The notes under the pieces are model-generated. The model ran no database searches, was not told the DNA's origin, and worked only from the letters and a program-made list of their open reading frames with translations. Source: Cymodocea nodosa (Eukaryota; Streptophyta; Magnoliopsida; Alismatales; Cymodoceaceae). Taken from it: a DNA stretch of 64,000 bases. Position 1 is the stretch's first letter; every line of letters starts with the position of its first letter. A program made the position numbers and the translations under genes. Positions 47,789 to 59,938 of this stretch are shown here, piece by piece. The stretch is from contig CM072342.1 of NCBI GenBank assembly GCA_036874045.1, positions 5,416,501 to 5,480,500 of the forward strand, given 5' to 3'.

Positions 47789-49714
47789 TGTTTGGTTTTT
47801 CCCAGCACTACACTAGAAAAACTTGGATTTGTTACTTCTATTTTTACTTAGGTAATTTATCTTTATGCTTATTCTTTCTTTTAGAAGTAAACAAACAACC
47901 TTTAATACAATTTAGATATTAATTCCAATTTGTACTTTAACTGCAAGTGCATAGTGTCATTGTATTAGTGTGCAAGTACAGGTCGATCCCACAGGGAATT
48001 GCTGACGAATTTAAGAAATGTTTCATTGTGAACAATTCAAATTTATATTCAATAAGCACTCCATTGAGTTATCCATAACTCAACGAACTTAGTCCGTTGA
48101 GTTAACTGTAACTCAACGGACTATTCTCGTGGACTTAAGTTAACTCCACGAGCTTGTCTCTTCTTTATAATACTGCTATTTACAAAGGAATTCGGCCAAC
48201 TATTGGGCGATTTCACAGATTGTAAATAACATCAATTAAGCTTTTTAATGCTAGTTAACATTGGATTTATCATTAAGCAATACTAACATTCAGATGATTC
48301 AAACAGTCACCATTAAAATCTTTAAGTTTTTTGTACGAACCAATTGTAGTAAATTGTAAAATTAAAACTAAAATAAAACAATCATAAAACTAATACAGAT
48401 AACATTAATCACGATACAACACTCAAATACAACATACAAACAAAGATAAATTGTTTTTGGTATTTTTGTTTTTGATGTAATGGGCGAAACATGAAATGTA
48501 AAGTAATCTCACTTGACAGTAAATACTTTCGACACTACTTACAACGCGATTACACCACTGAAAATTAAACGACTTACAATTTTGTCTCCTCTTCTTATAG
48601 AATCGCGAGTCTAGAATTGTAAGATGATCTTCTCTTCAGCATACAGGCATCAACCCGAAGCCAAGGCTAAAAGCTTTACGATCTCTTGAAATATGAGTCG
48701 GCGCTTGGTGAAAATGTCTTCCCTTCCTGCGACGCGATCACTCCTCACAGTGGTTGTCAAGCACTGTGTTTGGCTCGGAATCAACCCGACATCAGGCAAC
48801 TATCCTCACAGACCTCCGATGATTGGTGATTATGGTGGTGATACGATGGTTGGTGTGATACTTCGGAGAATCGCCGATACTTTCTACAGAAAGCTCGGTG
48901 CTCCTCCTCTGTATACATTGGCCGTCCATTGATCACACACCCTTCTTCTTTTTTCTTCTTTTCTTTTATATTTCTTCCGTAGTAACTGATTCTGCTTGAA
49001 TGGTCGGTTGGATTTCCTTCCTTCAGATCAACGACGATGATTTCTTTCTCCTTGCGCGATTGAATTCCTACATGATACGTGCAAACGTGGTTTTTCCTTC
49101 CAACTATCTGTTCCTACAACCGCTACAGTGGCATTTTAGAAAATAACTATAAATACATGCAATAAAGAAATAAGCCGCTAACCTAACACGTTACCTTAGT
49201 GTATATTCATGTAACTCAACGCGTACAGTTATGCTAACTTAACGAGTTATAACTTAAGTAAATCTACCAGCTCTCGACACGTGTCAGCAGCAGTTTAAAC
49301 ATAAAATAACATTTCGGAGAGTTACAGGTCTAACTATCCGATGCTTAGATACATTTTCGGATAGTTACAGCTAACTCATCGAAAATTCACTTAAGACATT
49401 CATTCTAGTTTCGACATGTGTACATCTGGAAATAATAAAATATTCTCTCTAAACATAACTGTTCGGCAATTTAAACATAACTATCCGAAATATCAGAAAA
49501 TTTGGATACTTAAGAATTTCACAGCCTGCAACTTACCGACAGTTCATAAATGTACTAAATTAACATTAATTCCCCAAAATTAAGCAGATTCTTCAATTAA
49601 AGCATATAATAGTGCAATTATAACATAATGACTTAATTCTCATATGATAAGCTAAATATTATGCAATTAACCATCATTTAACTGTTAATAATATGCAATT
49701 TTTCATTCTAAACA
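47789..49714 (-). repeat. LTR-F: 5' LTR of element D
   Basis: 1926 bp, TGTTTGG...CTAAACA. Promoter-side U3 is at the high end. Confidence 0.93.
48962..48974 (-). promoter_or_regulatory. TATA-like box of LTR-F
   Basis: The minus strand reads AGAAATATAAAAG in a purine-rich run. The same sequence is conserved in every LTR of the family here (near 3955, 6855, 9452, 12290 and 41890), as expected for a U3 promoter. Transcription would start about 30 bp toward lower coordinates. Confidence 0.5.
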
Positions 49715-49841
49715 AGTAGTTTTACTATTTATATTCCAATTATTTTCAGAATTAATAAAATAAACCATATGTTTATCATTACTTGCCATGTTACAACAAC
49801 TCAATTTAGAGTTGTCATTTCTGTCAATCAACTTAAGGATT

Positions 49842-50900
49842 TTAGTTATGCTCAAGGGTTAAGCCATTTAAGTTGGGATTTTTGTTAGTATCCTCTGTTC
49901 CAACTAAATAATTATGTGCTAGTTTCCCTTTGTTTGGGGTCACTTTCCCATACAGCTTATGTCTAGGAGGGAAGCTAATCAGCCAAATACACGTCTCCCT
50001 TGTGTGTCCTATTTTTGTAGTTAGAACATATGACATTTTCTTTTCTTTAAAGCATGCCTCCTTTTTCACTACTACCCTTTCCTTTGCTAACCATGAGGGC
50101 CATGGGATCACTAACTTGAGACATGTAGACTTGTTTTTGCTTCTCATCGTCAAGAATAGAAGAGTAAACATGGTTCAATGTAGGTGGAGGCTTCATAGTG
50201 AGCATCAAACTTCTAACAACATTGTAAGATTCATTGAGCCTCATGAGAAATTTGACAATTTGGGATTGTTCATCATTTTCACAATAATTTTTCAAAACAA
50301 GGCATTATGAACCATTGGAAGGCATTATGAGCCATTGGAACATGCTTCACAATTATTGCAATATTTCAAATGATGCCAAAGGGATTTCATCTGCCCAAAA
50401 TACTTAGTCACACTATTATTATTTTGCTTTAGTTCAACTATTTCCTTTCTTAGTTGATATATATGAGACATGCTTGTTTGTTGATAACCTTCTTTCAAGT
50501 CAAGCCATATCTCATGAGTCATGTTGCATGACATGATGGTGTCTTTAATATCTTTCTCTACTAAATTGTGCAACCATATTTTGAACATGTCGCATCTGAA
50601 CTAAATTACATATTCCTTTGGTGGTCATTCTTTATTTAGGGCTAAAATTGTGTCATTAATGAACCCTAGTTTATTTTTAACACTAAGGCCCATAAGCATT
50701 GATTTGCTCCAATGATCATAGTTAGCAAGGTTCAACAAATTTGGGACAAGTGACACACTAGGTGTTTCACCAGTAGTAAGAAGAAAGAGGTTATCATCTT
50801 TAATCACAACAGACATTTCTAATTTTTCATCAAACATACCTCTAGAAGTAATGGTAAAAACAAGAGAGGTTAAACAAACACAATCAATTTTATTAAGCAA
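49842..50900 (-). pseudogene. copia gag (5' half of the split element)
   Basis: Frame pieces read, in order: SLVPNLLNLANYDHWSKSML and NKLGFINDTI (50625-50900), the usual copia gag N-terminus; HEIWLDLKEGYQQ, IYQLRKEIVELKQNNNSVTKYFGQMKSLW (50325-50588), the UBN2-type gag domain; IVKFLMRLNESYNVVRSLML (50047-50295). These are split by a TAA near 50610 and frameshifts near 50310 and 50170. GYFPP-like zinc-knuckle wording is decayed (about 49900-50000, GHTRETCIWL-GFPPRHKLYG-like). The protease start lies beyond at 49720-49840. Confidence 0.88.
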
Positions 50901-51192
50901 AGATAGAAGATGTCACCAACGACACTAAAACAAGAAGACAAAACCCTATTTGGTAGTAGAAAACTAAGTAGTAAACCCTAACTAGCGTATAAACCCTAAT
51001 TGGCATGCAAAAGAAAAGAACTAATTAATAAAAAAAATAGAACAACAACATAAAGGTAATACCAAAGATAAGAAGAACAACAAAGATAAAATCTAAACCT
51101 GTAGCGAGTGCAAGATGCACAAAAGAGGTGATCACAAGGGGTGCTACAAAGAAGGCATGAGGACAGAAGACGAAGACACAATCAAATGGTCA

Positions 51193-51207
51193 CTCACTTT
51201 GATACCA
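51193..51207 (-). other. primer-binding site of the copia element
   Basis: The minus strand reads TGGTATCAAAGTGAG, two bases inside the 5' LTR. It matches the initiator Met-tRNA-type site TGGTATCAGAGC used by most plant copia elements, with one internal mismatch. Confidence 0.85.
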
Positions 51208-51209
51208 TC

Positions 51210-51436
51210 TGGTAAAGATCAACCTTAATCAAATAAGGTGAAAGGAGTATAAGGAACAATGAGAATAAAGATGGTAGCTAAACATTTGAATACTTGTTAT
51301 TAGCTATTGAAAGTAACATAGGGTTTTTACAAGCCTATTGTCTAATATAAATAGAAGTACAAAGAAATCTAGACCGTACAATAGAAATAGGTCAAAGGCT
51401 ATAAATGATACCACAACCAAAATAAGAAATCCAACA
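51210..51436 (-). repeat. 5' LTR of the copia element
   Basis: 227 bp, TGGTAAAGATC...AATCCAACA on the plus strand; the partner of 35938-36127. Confidence 0.9.
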
Positions 51437-51526
51437 GAAGTGTTAGGCAAAGATGAGATTGAATTTCTCCAATCTTACAGTAAATTACTCACAACTTTAG
51501 CAAGAAAGAGTTTAGCAAAATTCCAG
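51437..51526 (+). other. Candidate host exon abutting the copia LTR
   Basis: Ninety bases open in the frame EVLGKDEIEFLQSYSKLLTT, then LARKSLAKFQ, ending exactly at CAG|GTGAGT, a strong splice-donor sequence. The peptide is helical-looking and charged and not low-complexity. If real, the copia element landed in or beside an exon of an unrecognised gene. No acceptor could be placed because the left side is the LTR. I do not recognise the protein. Confidence 0.3.
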
Positions 51527-53378
51527 GTGAGTTGGCCAAGGTATTTCTCTCTTGTTTTTCTATAATTGAAGTCTTGAATTAAATTAACAATTCTGAAAAA
51601 TAACCTCATTCCAATAAAGAGAAAGACTAGACAAGAACATGTAAAGAGACATGCAAGAAATGAAGATCAAATGATAAGATCATAAATTAAGACTTGTCAA
51701 GGAAGTTCTTGGATAGCACTGAAATGGATTGTTACATACCTTATTCAAGATTGGATAAAAAATAAAAACATGACCAAAGAACCACAAAGAACAAGAAATA
51801 CCTGAGGAGAAACACATAAACGAACCATTATTTACAATTAACGAGTTCAAAGTTGAAAGTAAATGACAATACCTACGATGGAAAGGAATAGAATGTTATA
51901 TCTCTCTTATTATTCTTAACTTAAAATGGTAAAAAACAATGAATAGCAATGTAGAGAATGTTGGAGCATAAATAGGAACCACACATGAATAGCAATGAGC
52001 ATGTAAATAACTATTAAGAGAGTCGAGAGTAACGCATAATTAACATGAATTACATGTTAGGAAACAAATAGGATTACCATGAAATTTTTTTCCAATTACT
52101 GCTAACAAGTCTCTATAATTCAAGGATTAAACTAAATCAATATTTCTACAAAGAAATGACATGTCCAGTAAAAAGGAGCATTAATATGACTTCATTATCA
52201 TGCTCATACACAAGAACTTGTAAAGAGACATGCAAGAAATCAACGTCACTATAAGACATGATTACTAAATAGAATTGCATCCAAATTTGTTGGAGCAGTC
52301 CAAACTATGATTAGCATCCAAGAAACAAGAGAAATGTGCTTAAACAGAAACAGAAAAAAGAAGTACCAGTCTTATAGAATTGCAGGCTTTTTTCCATCCA
52401 TTGTTAGCTCTTAACCTTCAATATATCATCCACAAAAAATAGTTCTGCAGCATTTTATTTCGAGTCTCGTGGAATTAGATTATGAAAAAATTTGATAAAT
52501 TATTAGCTTTTGTTATAATATTTCAAGTTGAAGAAATTAATTTTAATGATCATTAGAGAATAATATACTTATGTTCTCTACTCTATGATTTCAAATAATA
52601 TACATATGTTATATAGTTATTTAAAAAAATATACTTATGTTCTATACTTTACAAGATATACTTATTTATATCTTACCTCATCTGCAAACGAACCATCTAT
52701 GCAAGCAAGCTGGTACATTTATAAAACCAATTAAGAAAGTTATAGATGCCAACAACAAAATTAGATTGTAGGTGCTTATTTTATGGTATAAGATACATAA
52801 CTTAATAGCATCAGATAATTATAATTCAAAGTTAAACTAAACGAATAATTAAAATTATACAAAGTTAGTTAATCGTAGCCACTTAATATTATTAAGTTAT
52901 GTATCTTACATTTTTAGTTTTTTTTTCTTCCCATCTGGAAAATTGTCTCCATGCTCAGAAGTTCTACTCGAAATATCATCTTAATATTCTCTAATGTTTA
53001 TATAACTATATTTTTTTTTTTTCTTGAAGTACTAACAAGGTAATCAAATGTTACTGAAATTAAGGAATAATGTTGTCTGAACTGTTGTCGTACTTGGATG
53101 GTATTTTTACTCTCGTAGATTTTTTTTTTTTTCTTATTATTTTGTCTTTTTATAATCTTTACTTACTTAGGTCATTGCTTTCTTATCTTTCCACTACGGT
53201 TTCGTGACTTTATCTTTTTACCTATTTTTAAATAAAAAAAAAAGAAAAAAGGTCTGCGTGTTTGTCCAACCAAATTAAAATACAAGTACCGAACCATTCC
53301 CTCCGCACACGCGCAAGTGGATGGATTTCGATCATTCCAAACCGACCCATCCTCACACCTGCAACTCCGACCTCACCC
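51527..53378. other. AT-rich sequence upstream of the VIR3-like gene
   Basis: No coding region recognised. A T run at 53121-53134 and purine tract at 53234-53250 lie near the gene start. CAAGAAC-TGTAAAGAGACATGCAAGAAAT occurs twice (about 51634 and 52210), a short direct repeat. Confidence 0.5.
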
Positions 53379-56300
53379 ATGGCCCTGTCTCTGCCATCCC
53401 TCCTTTTGCCTACTTCCGTCTTCGGGAGCTCCAGATGGCGGAGGCGCTGGCGGGTCGCATCTTCTTCTGCCGCAGCGGGTGTGGACCTGACGACGCTTCG
53501 AACGGCCATCGACAAGGTGAGGGAATGTGGCCACTACCGTGTCAGTTTGTGGACCTTGCGACAAATAAGATGCTGTTTTCACTGTCGAGTACGGTTGCTG
53601 GGATTGTAGTTCGTACTTACTGGCCTCCAGTGATAAGACACGCCTTGGACAGATAATCAAAAGTTAGTTTTTCGTTGGTGATATGTAGTTGGTTAACATC
53701 GGTACCTGTGAAACCCCAAACAATCGAGTTTTGTCTACGATTTACAACGTACCAACTCTCCGAAGCACCTCGCTTTTGTTGCTACCAGAGGTCCATCTCA
53801 CAATAGGCTCTTCTCATGAAAAGGGAGATTGTCGAAAATGAACAGCCCTTTTAGACATACTTTCGTTTACTATTTTCTGTTCTTTCATCTCTTCTCCAAA
53901 TAACAGCAATTTCAATCATAGTTTCGTTTCCTCTTTTGTGTTGTTTTCATCATTTGGTATTTCTCTCTGTGTTCTTGTTGGGGTATTCTTATGACAATCC
54001 TGTCCCCCCTGTACACAGGTTCATATATTTTTCCCATTGGATGTTATATAATTGTATTCTTCCAAATTTTGCACGGAGGAAAAAGAGATGACAATGTAAG
54101 TGTGATTGCAGAAAGATGGTGATGCTGTTAAAGATGCGTTTGATCAGCTGAAACAAGTAGGCTGGGCCAATAAATGGAGTTCACAGCCATATGTTTCTTG
54201 CCGTCCGGTTAGTCCACTTCAGATATGTCCTGGAAATGCCACTTGAATAACATCTACTCATAAGTGAATGTTGGATATTTTGCTCTTCTTCTCAAATCCA
54301 CTTCTTTATGGCCATCACCTGCATAAAAAAGGTGTGTAATTTGTTCAGACAACTTTGCGGGAGCTGACAACTCTTGGAATCAAGAATGCAGAGAACTTAG
54401 CAATTCCAAGCGTCAGAAATGATGTAAGTTTCTGCATTCCATATCTGCAACTACAGTTAACTTTTGTGAAAAATAAATCTAGCTTATTGCAACCATGAAA
54501 ATAAAAAATCTAGAACTGTTATAATAAAATTTTCAGGGAAATTAATCATTTCTCTGGTTATGGTCTTCTTTTTATTGGAGAAAGGATTCTGTGTTATGAC
54601 TTTAACTCAGGTAGCGTAGAGGAATCTGTCACATTCCAAACAAAGTTCAGATGTAGATGACTATCGCAATACTTGTGGAACAAGTTCCGTGTACATCATT
54701 GTTACTATAGCCGATAGTTTATGTATGATTCAGATATTTCTATCATAAAATAAGAACAATAAAAAACATTATTACTATAGCTTTTGATAATTGGAACTAA
54801 ATTCATATTATATCTGATACAAATTTTTCGTAATGATAAAAAAGAGATTCTTATTATTCTAAAATTGAATAATATATTTTTTTGGTAATTGCAACTAAGT
54901 TGTCATATCATATCTCCTAAATTTGATTAATATATGGAATACGATGTATAAAATTACAACCAATTATAGTCTACTTGATTTTGTCATGTAGCCCTTCTAT
55001 GAACTTATAAGGAGCCACCTTTGACAACCTCAATAAGTCAATCCCTAACTCATATGTAGTTGTGATATCAGTGCAATTAGTGGTATACTTTCTTCCCCCT
55101 TGTCTAGTTTCAATACGTGTGGTGACCATGTCAAACTTACAAGATTACCTTCCCTACAAATAGGGCCTAACTCCTAAGGTTTGAATACATTCAAATATTC
55201 CCTTAATCATTAATCTTCTTGTGTCATCCTTTGATTTGAGCATGGAGGCTGTTTGGCTCCTACAAATGGTGGGTCAGATTTTTCTTGCCTTGTAAAAGAG
55301 TTATCAAGCTTTTGAGAAAGTGAAATATATACCCAAACCCACAAATTGGAGTAAAAATTCCAAGTATCGGCACCATCCATGGACATTGTGGAAAACAAAG
55401 AATAGGCGACAGTGGAATGATTCATTAACAAACATAAGGACCTTTATGCATAGAGAATACAAGGAAATGGCAAATGTTGTATGTAGGACTAAGCCTACAT
55501 ACAATATGCATAATATCCCAATACTCTAGCACTCAAGCTGAAAAATTCCCCTCTTGTAATAGACTAAGAACATAACTAAAAAACTTGTAACAAACTTAAA
55601 CATCTAAACAAGGAAATACATAATGATGAAACAAACAAAAACTAATTAGAATAGATGTAGCAAAAATAGCAGCATCAATAAGTAATAATGTTATGCAACC
55701 ACAAACAACAGTCAAATGCTAACTACACTTCAATAGTTGCAAACACTGATCTATTATTGATATTATTAGATTCAGTCAACATATAAACACCTGCATATGT
55801 TAAGAAACACAAACACACACTCCTGCAAATACTAATACAATTATCAACTATCCAATGAAAGTGACAAAGCAACATTGCCCAATGGAGCAACATTGCTACA
55901 ATGTCACACCTCACACAAGAAATACAATGTAGAGGTTGACAATAGAGTATTAAATGCTTTTTTTTCTATCTTGTTTTCTCTCCATGTTCTTCTTTTTTCT
56001 CTTTTTTTAACTTCCAACATTGTTTTAACATGCTTTTCTCTTCCTTGCACTTTCTCTCTCTCTCCTCCCTTCTTTCTTTTTTTAACTAACAGTCATGTGC
56101 TCCTCCCCCTCTCTCTTTTAGTTTTAGCTTTTTTAACATCTCATTCTCAACCCCTTTTCTTTTCCTTCTTCATCTGTCATCTTTTGTAACACTGATAGGT
56201 GCTAGAAGAAATGGTAAAGGGGGTGGTAAGTGCCGACAGGGGGATTAAAGGGATGGAGTGGTAGCACCAACTATCGGTCCTATAATGAAAGATAGGTGGC

Positions 56301-58471
56301 ATGACAGTGAGCAATGGCCCAATGGCCCTGGTGGAGCTCCCGGTCATAGGAGAAGTTACTTGTGAAGCAAACTCCATCCCCATCACCATCTTTTGTTTAT
56401 TTGTTTTCTCATGAACCCATCACTAATGGGTCATAAAGACTAGTAAGAGGGAAGAGAAGAGAACACGATGGTGGTAGACCAAAGTGATGGTGGTGATATG
56501 ACATGGAGGAGATAGCATTGGCAATGCTGGATGAAGGAGGATGCATCAACAAAGGAGAAGGGTTTGACAAAGAAAGGGATTGGAGAGTTCAGAAGTGATG
56601 ATAACCTAGGAGTGGTTGGAGGTGGCCTAAGGTCAACTAGAGGTGGATGGTGGCTAGGATTTTAGGGTAGGGAAGAGGGTGACCACTCCCTTATAAATGG
56701 AAGTAGAATGACTTATTAACAAGTGTAAAAGCTTCTATATATAAAGGTTAGAAGAAAATAACAAATCAATACTAACAATGTGGAACTAAACTCACACAAG
56801 ACATAATATCCTAATACTCTAACAGAAACAACTCCCTTAACATTGCATTCATGCCATCCTGCATTCAATCTTTAGAGTCAATGCCCTCAACAACCCAATG
56901 TGGAGCAGCACCTACATGCTCAACCTGACACTTGTTACACTGCCAAAGAATTCCACTCATAGAGGAACAAATTGCCCAACTGGAGATGTCACTGAAATTT
57001 GGACCCAAATGCATACATGCTTGTATGCATGTGTGCGCATGTGTGTCTGTGTCATTGACAAAAAGAATTAAATGTATATGCTTTTGCCTCCCTTTGATAT
57101 AAATCAACATTCAAATTCATACATATTACAGATTTATTAAGTTTATTTGCATTTAACTTTTTCAGGCAGCTTTTCTTTTCACAGTGGTTGGAAGTACAGG
57201 ATTCTTGGGAGTTCTTGCTGGACAGCTTCCGGGTGTAAGATTTTATATTTTGATACTTTGCACTTAATAATTTATAATTTGGTCTCAATTATTGCTGTCT
57301 GCAAAGGAATTAAATAAACAACCATTTCTCATGTGTAATAAATGCACAGATTTCTTAGACATGTATGAAGTGGGCAGTTTTGCAGATAATCTACATTCAT
57401 GGATAATACTCATCTGTTTGTCAATCATGTGGTCTTTCTTGACTGTCTGAAGGGGGAGATAACCTTTATCTTTTAATAAGATCTCGCTGAGTCATTTGAA
57501 AATAAGAGTTCATGAAAAGTAGTGAAGTTATAGTGCACAGCTGTTACATGTTAGGCTTCATTTGTGTTTTGTTTCTCTACTTACCCATCTTGCACCTTAT
57601 CAATTATGTGGTAATATTTGGAAGAATTTGTGACAATAAAATCCTGCAGGATTGGGGGTTTTTTGTGCCATACTTGATCGGCAGCATTTCTTTGGTAGTA
57701 TTGGCAGTAGGAAGCATTTCTCCTGGGTAAGATTCTTCATCTTTTTTCCCTTTTTGTTTGATTGGGAAATTAGAAACATAAGATTTCTTGTGCTTTGCTT
57801 GCATGCTCCATAAACTTCATATGATTTGTTACTTATACTTCATCAAGTTCAAGTTCTAAATCATAGGGAATCAATTAATTGATGATACTTTTTATTTATT
57901 ATTACGTTTTTGGATGCATCACTAAGAAGAAAATCACCTGATTTTTATCATTTCTACTCTGAATTGGTAAGGTGCTTTGCATTTAGTATAGATTTTATAA
58001 TGAATAGAAAACATCATAATACAAAGACATATATTGGACGGACCACTTGATATTTGATGTCTTCACATTTGCAGTCTTCTTCAGGCTGCAATTGATGGAT
58101 TTTCATCTTTCTTTCCTGACTATCAAGAAAGAAAAGCAAGGCATGAAGCGGCTCATTTTTTAGGTTTGTTGCTTGTTTTCTTTGTTTGATAAAAAATTAT
58201 GCTTACCAAAGTACTAAGCGTTTTACTATTATATGAAGAGTAACAAAATGCATTTTTGCTTGTTCTCATGCATTATCCAGCAAGCCTCATTTTTGTCCTT
58301 TGACTTTGCACCTACTGAAGTTTGGCTCCATGAATTCTCAGTGGCTTACTTGATTGGTCTGCCTATACTCGGCTATTCATTGGATATTGGCAAGGAAAAT
58401 GTAAATCTGATTGATGAGAGGCTACAGAAGCTGATATACAGTGGGCAGCTTGATAGCAAGGAGCTCGACAG
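53379..58471 (+). CDS. Chloroplast FtsH/M41-like membrane metalloprotease family (VIR3-like), 3' end missing
   Basis: Seven exons, all with GT-AG borders and consistent phases: 53379-53516, 54112-54207, 54349-54423, 57166-57234, 57650-57726, 58075-58163 and 58342-58471, giving 224 residues so far. The N-terminus is Ser/Arg-rich and hydroxylated (residues 1-35), like a chloroplast transit peptide. Two membrane segments follow (about 104-124 and 131-152). An HExxH zinc-binding signature, HEAAH, lies at 175-179; the next exon continues VAYLIGLPILGYSLDIGKEN and LIDERLQKLIYSGQL. This matches, from memory, Arabidopsis VIRESCENT3 and its paralogue, thylakoid proteins needed for early chloroplast development; that function is inferred. 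The next exon (usually LA-VAMAGLAAEG) is not found up to 64000, where copia DNA fills the intron. The ATG was chosen because it opens the exon-1 frame at the usual length. Confidence 0.85.
54424..57165 (+). other. 2.7-kb intron 3 of the VIR3-like gene
   Basis: GTAAGT donor and TTTTTCAG acceptor. It contains a possible short-LTR element (55413-56824), a CT-rich stretch (55950-56180) and AT-rich DNA. It is much longer than neighbouring introns (140-850 bp). Confidence 0.75.
55413..56824 (-). mobile_element. Possible short-LTR (TRIM-like) element in intron 3
   Basis: Two alignable segments of about 120 bp, 55413-55531 and 56704-56824, both start T(G/A)GAATGA-T-ATTAACAA and end ATAATATCC-AATACTCTA(G/A)CA. 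In minus orientation they begin TG and have a CAGCTTGAG purine-rich stretch before the lower copy. The interior (about 1.17 kb) has no coding sense. No target duplication was found (GACAG versus GAAAC), so the call is tentative. Confidence 0.4.
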
Positions 58472-58764
58472 GTAATGTGTAATCACACTTTCCATTGAGA
58501 AAAAGTTGGATGATCTGTGGAAAACAAATGGCATGTTAAAAGGAAAAGAATGATTTCTGAATAATCTCACACCTACTCTATTTGTCTGAATATGAGTTCT
58601 CAAAAATGTTAGATGCTTATACTAAAAGGTCTTCTTTCAGATTTGAAAATGGAACCAAGTATGCATTGCTGAAATGACATGTTTATGTTTAAACAGCACA
58701 TTCTCAAGGTAGTTCTGTTTAATTAATCATTAGAAATTATTAATATCTGTTAAAGGAGAAAGAA

Positions 58765-59938
58765 TGAATCATATATGCACTATGAGATAGTGTAATTATA
58801 TATCTGGGGTTTGGGTATGTAATAGATGTCTAATTATCCTGTTCAAATTATGACCTCATTAAAATATATAATAATAATCTCTGACACTCCCTTAGCCTAG
58901 GGTATATAAATGTGTAATAGATGTTCTGCATGATACATCCATTAGTGAAAATATCAGCTAGTTGCTTCAAAGATTGAGTATATAGTGTGAAAATGATCCT
59001 ATGCATCACTATATCTCAAACATAATGGCAAGCCACTTTAACATATTTTTCTCATGAAAGGTGGAATTGTTGGTGATGAATATACGTGTTTGGTTATTAC
59101 AATGCATCTTTATAGGAGTGTTAACAGTAATGTCAAGCTCCATAAAAAATGATATGACCCACATAATCTCACAAACAGTCTGAGCTATGAACTTATACAT
59201 GGCTTTAACATTAAATCTAGGTATCAAATTTTGCTTCTTGTTTTTCCATGTCACTATGTTGCCTCAACATACATACAATAACTAGAAGTAGACTTTTGAT
59301 CCCCATGATCTCTTACATACCTTAGGTCAAAAAAAGCCTTCACTTTTAGAAAGTTGTTCTTTCTATATATTAGTCCTTTCCTGAGGCACCTTTGATGTAG
59401 GTGAGTGCCCAAACGACTCCTTCTCAATAGACTACTCTAAGCTAATGCATAAACTAGTAGAGAAAGCCAACTACATAAGTAACATTTGGTTGACTAACTA
59501 CTGAATAAATCAACTTCCTATAGCTACCAAGATCTTCCAATAAGTATGAGGTGTCGTCCTAAAAGGTTGGATTCCAATATATTGAAGTATCAATGGTAAG
59601 GAAATTGGTTGGCAGTGTCAGCTAGTAGTGGTTGGGTTGGGGTAGGACTTTTGGGTGGGGAGTGGATGATGATTATTGTTGGTGACGCCCAAGGTTTAGA
59701 GGAAAAATAAATGAAGTGTATATGCATTATGAGAGAATATATATATATATGGGATTTGAAATTATAATGAATATTTAGTTAGCTTTTTTTAAATAATTTC
59801 TCCAATCTATTCATGGAGCAGGGACCTAAAAACAAGCGCAATTGCAAGGGGAGGACCAAGCCAAAGCTCCAACAAGAATATTTAAGTACCTTATTTCAAT
59901 TATGGTCTCTTTAAGATATATAATAATAACCTCTAACA
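58765..59938 (-). mobile_element. Internally deleted Ty1/copia remnant in an intron
   Basis: LTR-like ends at 58765-58886 and 59712-59938 share ATATGCA-TATGAGA and TAAGATATATAATAATAA-CTCT-ACA-type blocks. Just inside the lower one is a GGGAG purine stretch. The interior encodes only the end of RT and RNase H in broken frames: KVKAFFDLRYVRDHGDQKST, WKNKKQNLIPRFNVKAMYKF, HTVCEIMW-like QTVCEIMWVISFFMEL and HCNNQTRIFITNNSTFHEK (59009-59350). Gag, protease, integrase and most of RT are missing. No target duplication is evident. Confidence 0.7.

Larger units (their letters stand above)
40715..49714 (-). mobile_element. Ty3/gypsy element D, 9.0 kb, nested in copia, AGTAG duplication
   Basis: A complete insertion of exactly 9000 bp with LTRs at 40715-42641 and 47789-49714 and perfect 5-bp duplications AGTAG (40710-40714 and 49715-49719). 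The interior has a decayed PBS (47765-47781), a long leader (46400-47760), a gag remnant (44844-46070), an F-box-like frame (44505-44654) and a non-coding 3' part ending with the polypurine-tract complement (42642-42650). Pol is absent, so it depended on relatives such as element A. It interrupts the copia protease codons, and the copia frame resumes exactly once one duplication is discounted. Confidence 0.95.
35938..51436 (-). mobile_element. Ty1/copia element, split by two later insertions
   Basis: Minus-strand copia element with a 3' LTR (35938-36127), RNase H, RT and integrase (36130-40703), the protease-region break (40714/49715), gag (49842-50900), a PBS (51193-51207) and a 5' LTR (51210-51436). 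Without the 9.0-kb gypsy insertion (40715-49714 plus one AGTAG) and the 1.27-kb insertion (36607-37877 plus one ACAAT) it is about 5.2 kb, normal for copia. Domain order PR-IN-RT-RH is the defining copia order. A clean 5-bp target duplication was not found: the flanks are AGCCA on the left and GAAGT on the right. Confidence 0.92.

Noticed and set aside
35931..51441. GAAG at both ends as copia target duplication
   Set aside because: GAAG at 35931-35934 is three bases away from the LTR end while GAAGT at 51437 is adjacent; not a clean 5-bp duplication, so not claimed.
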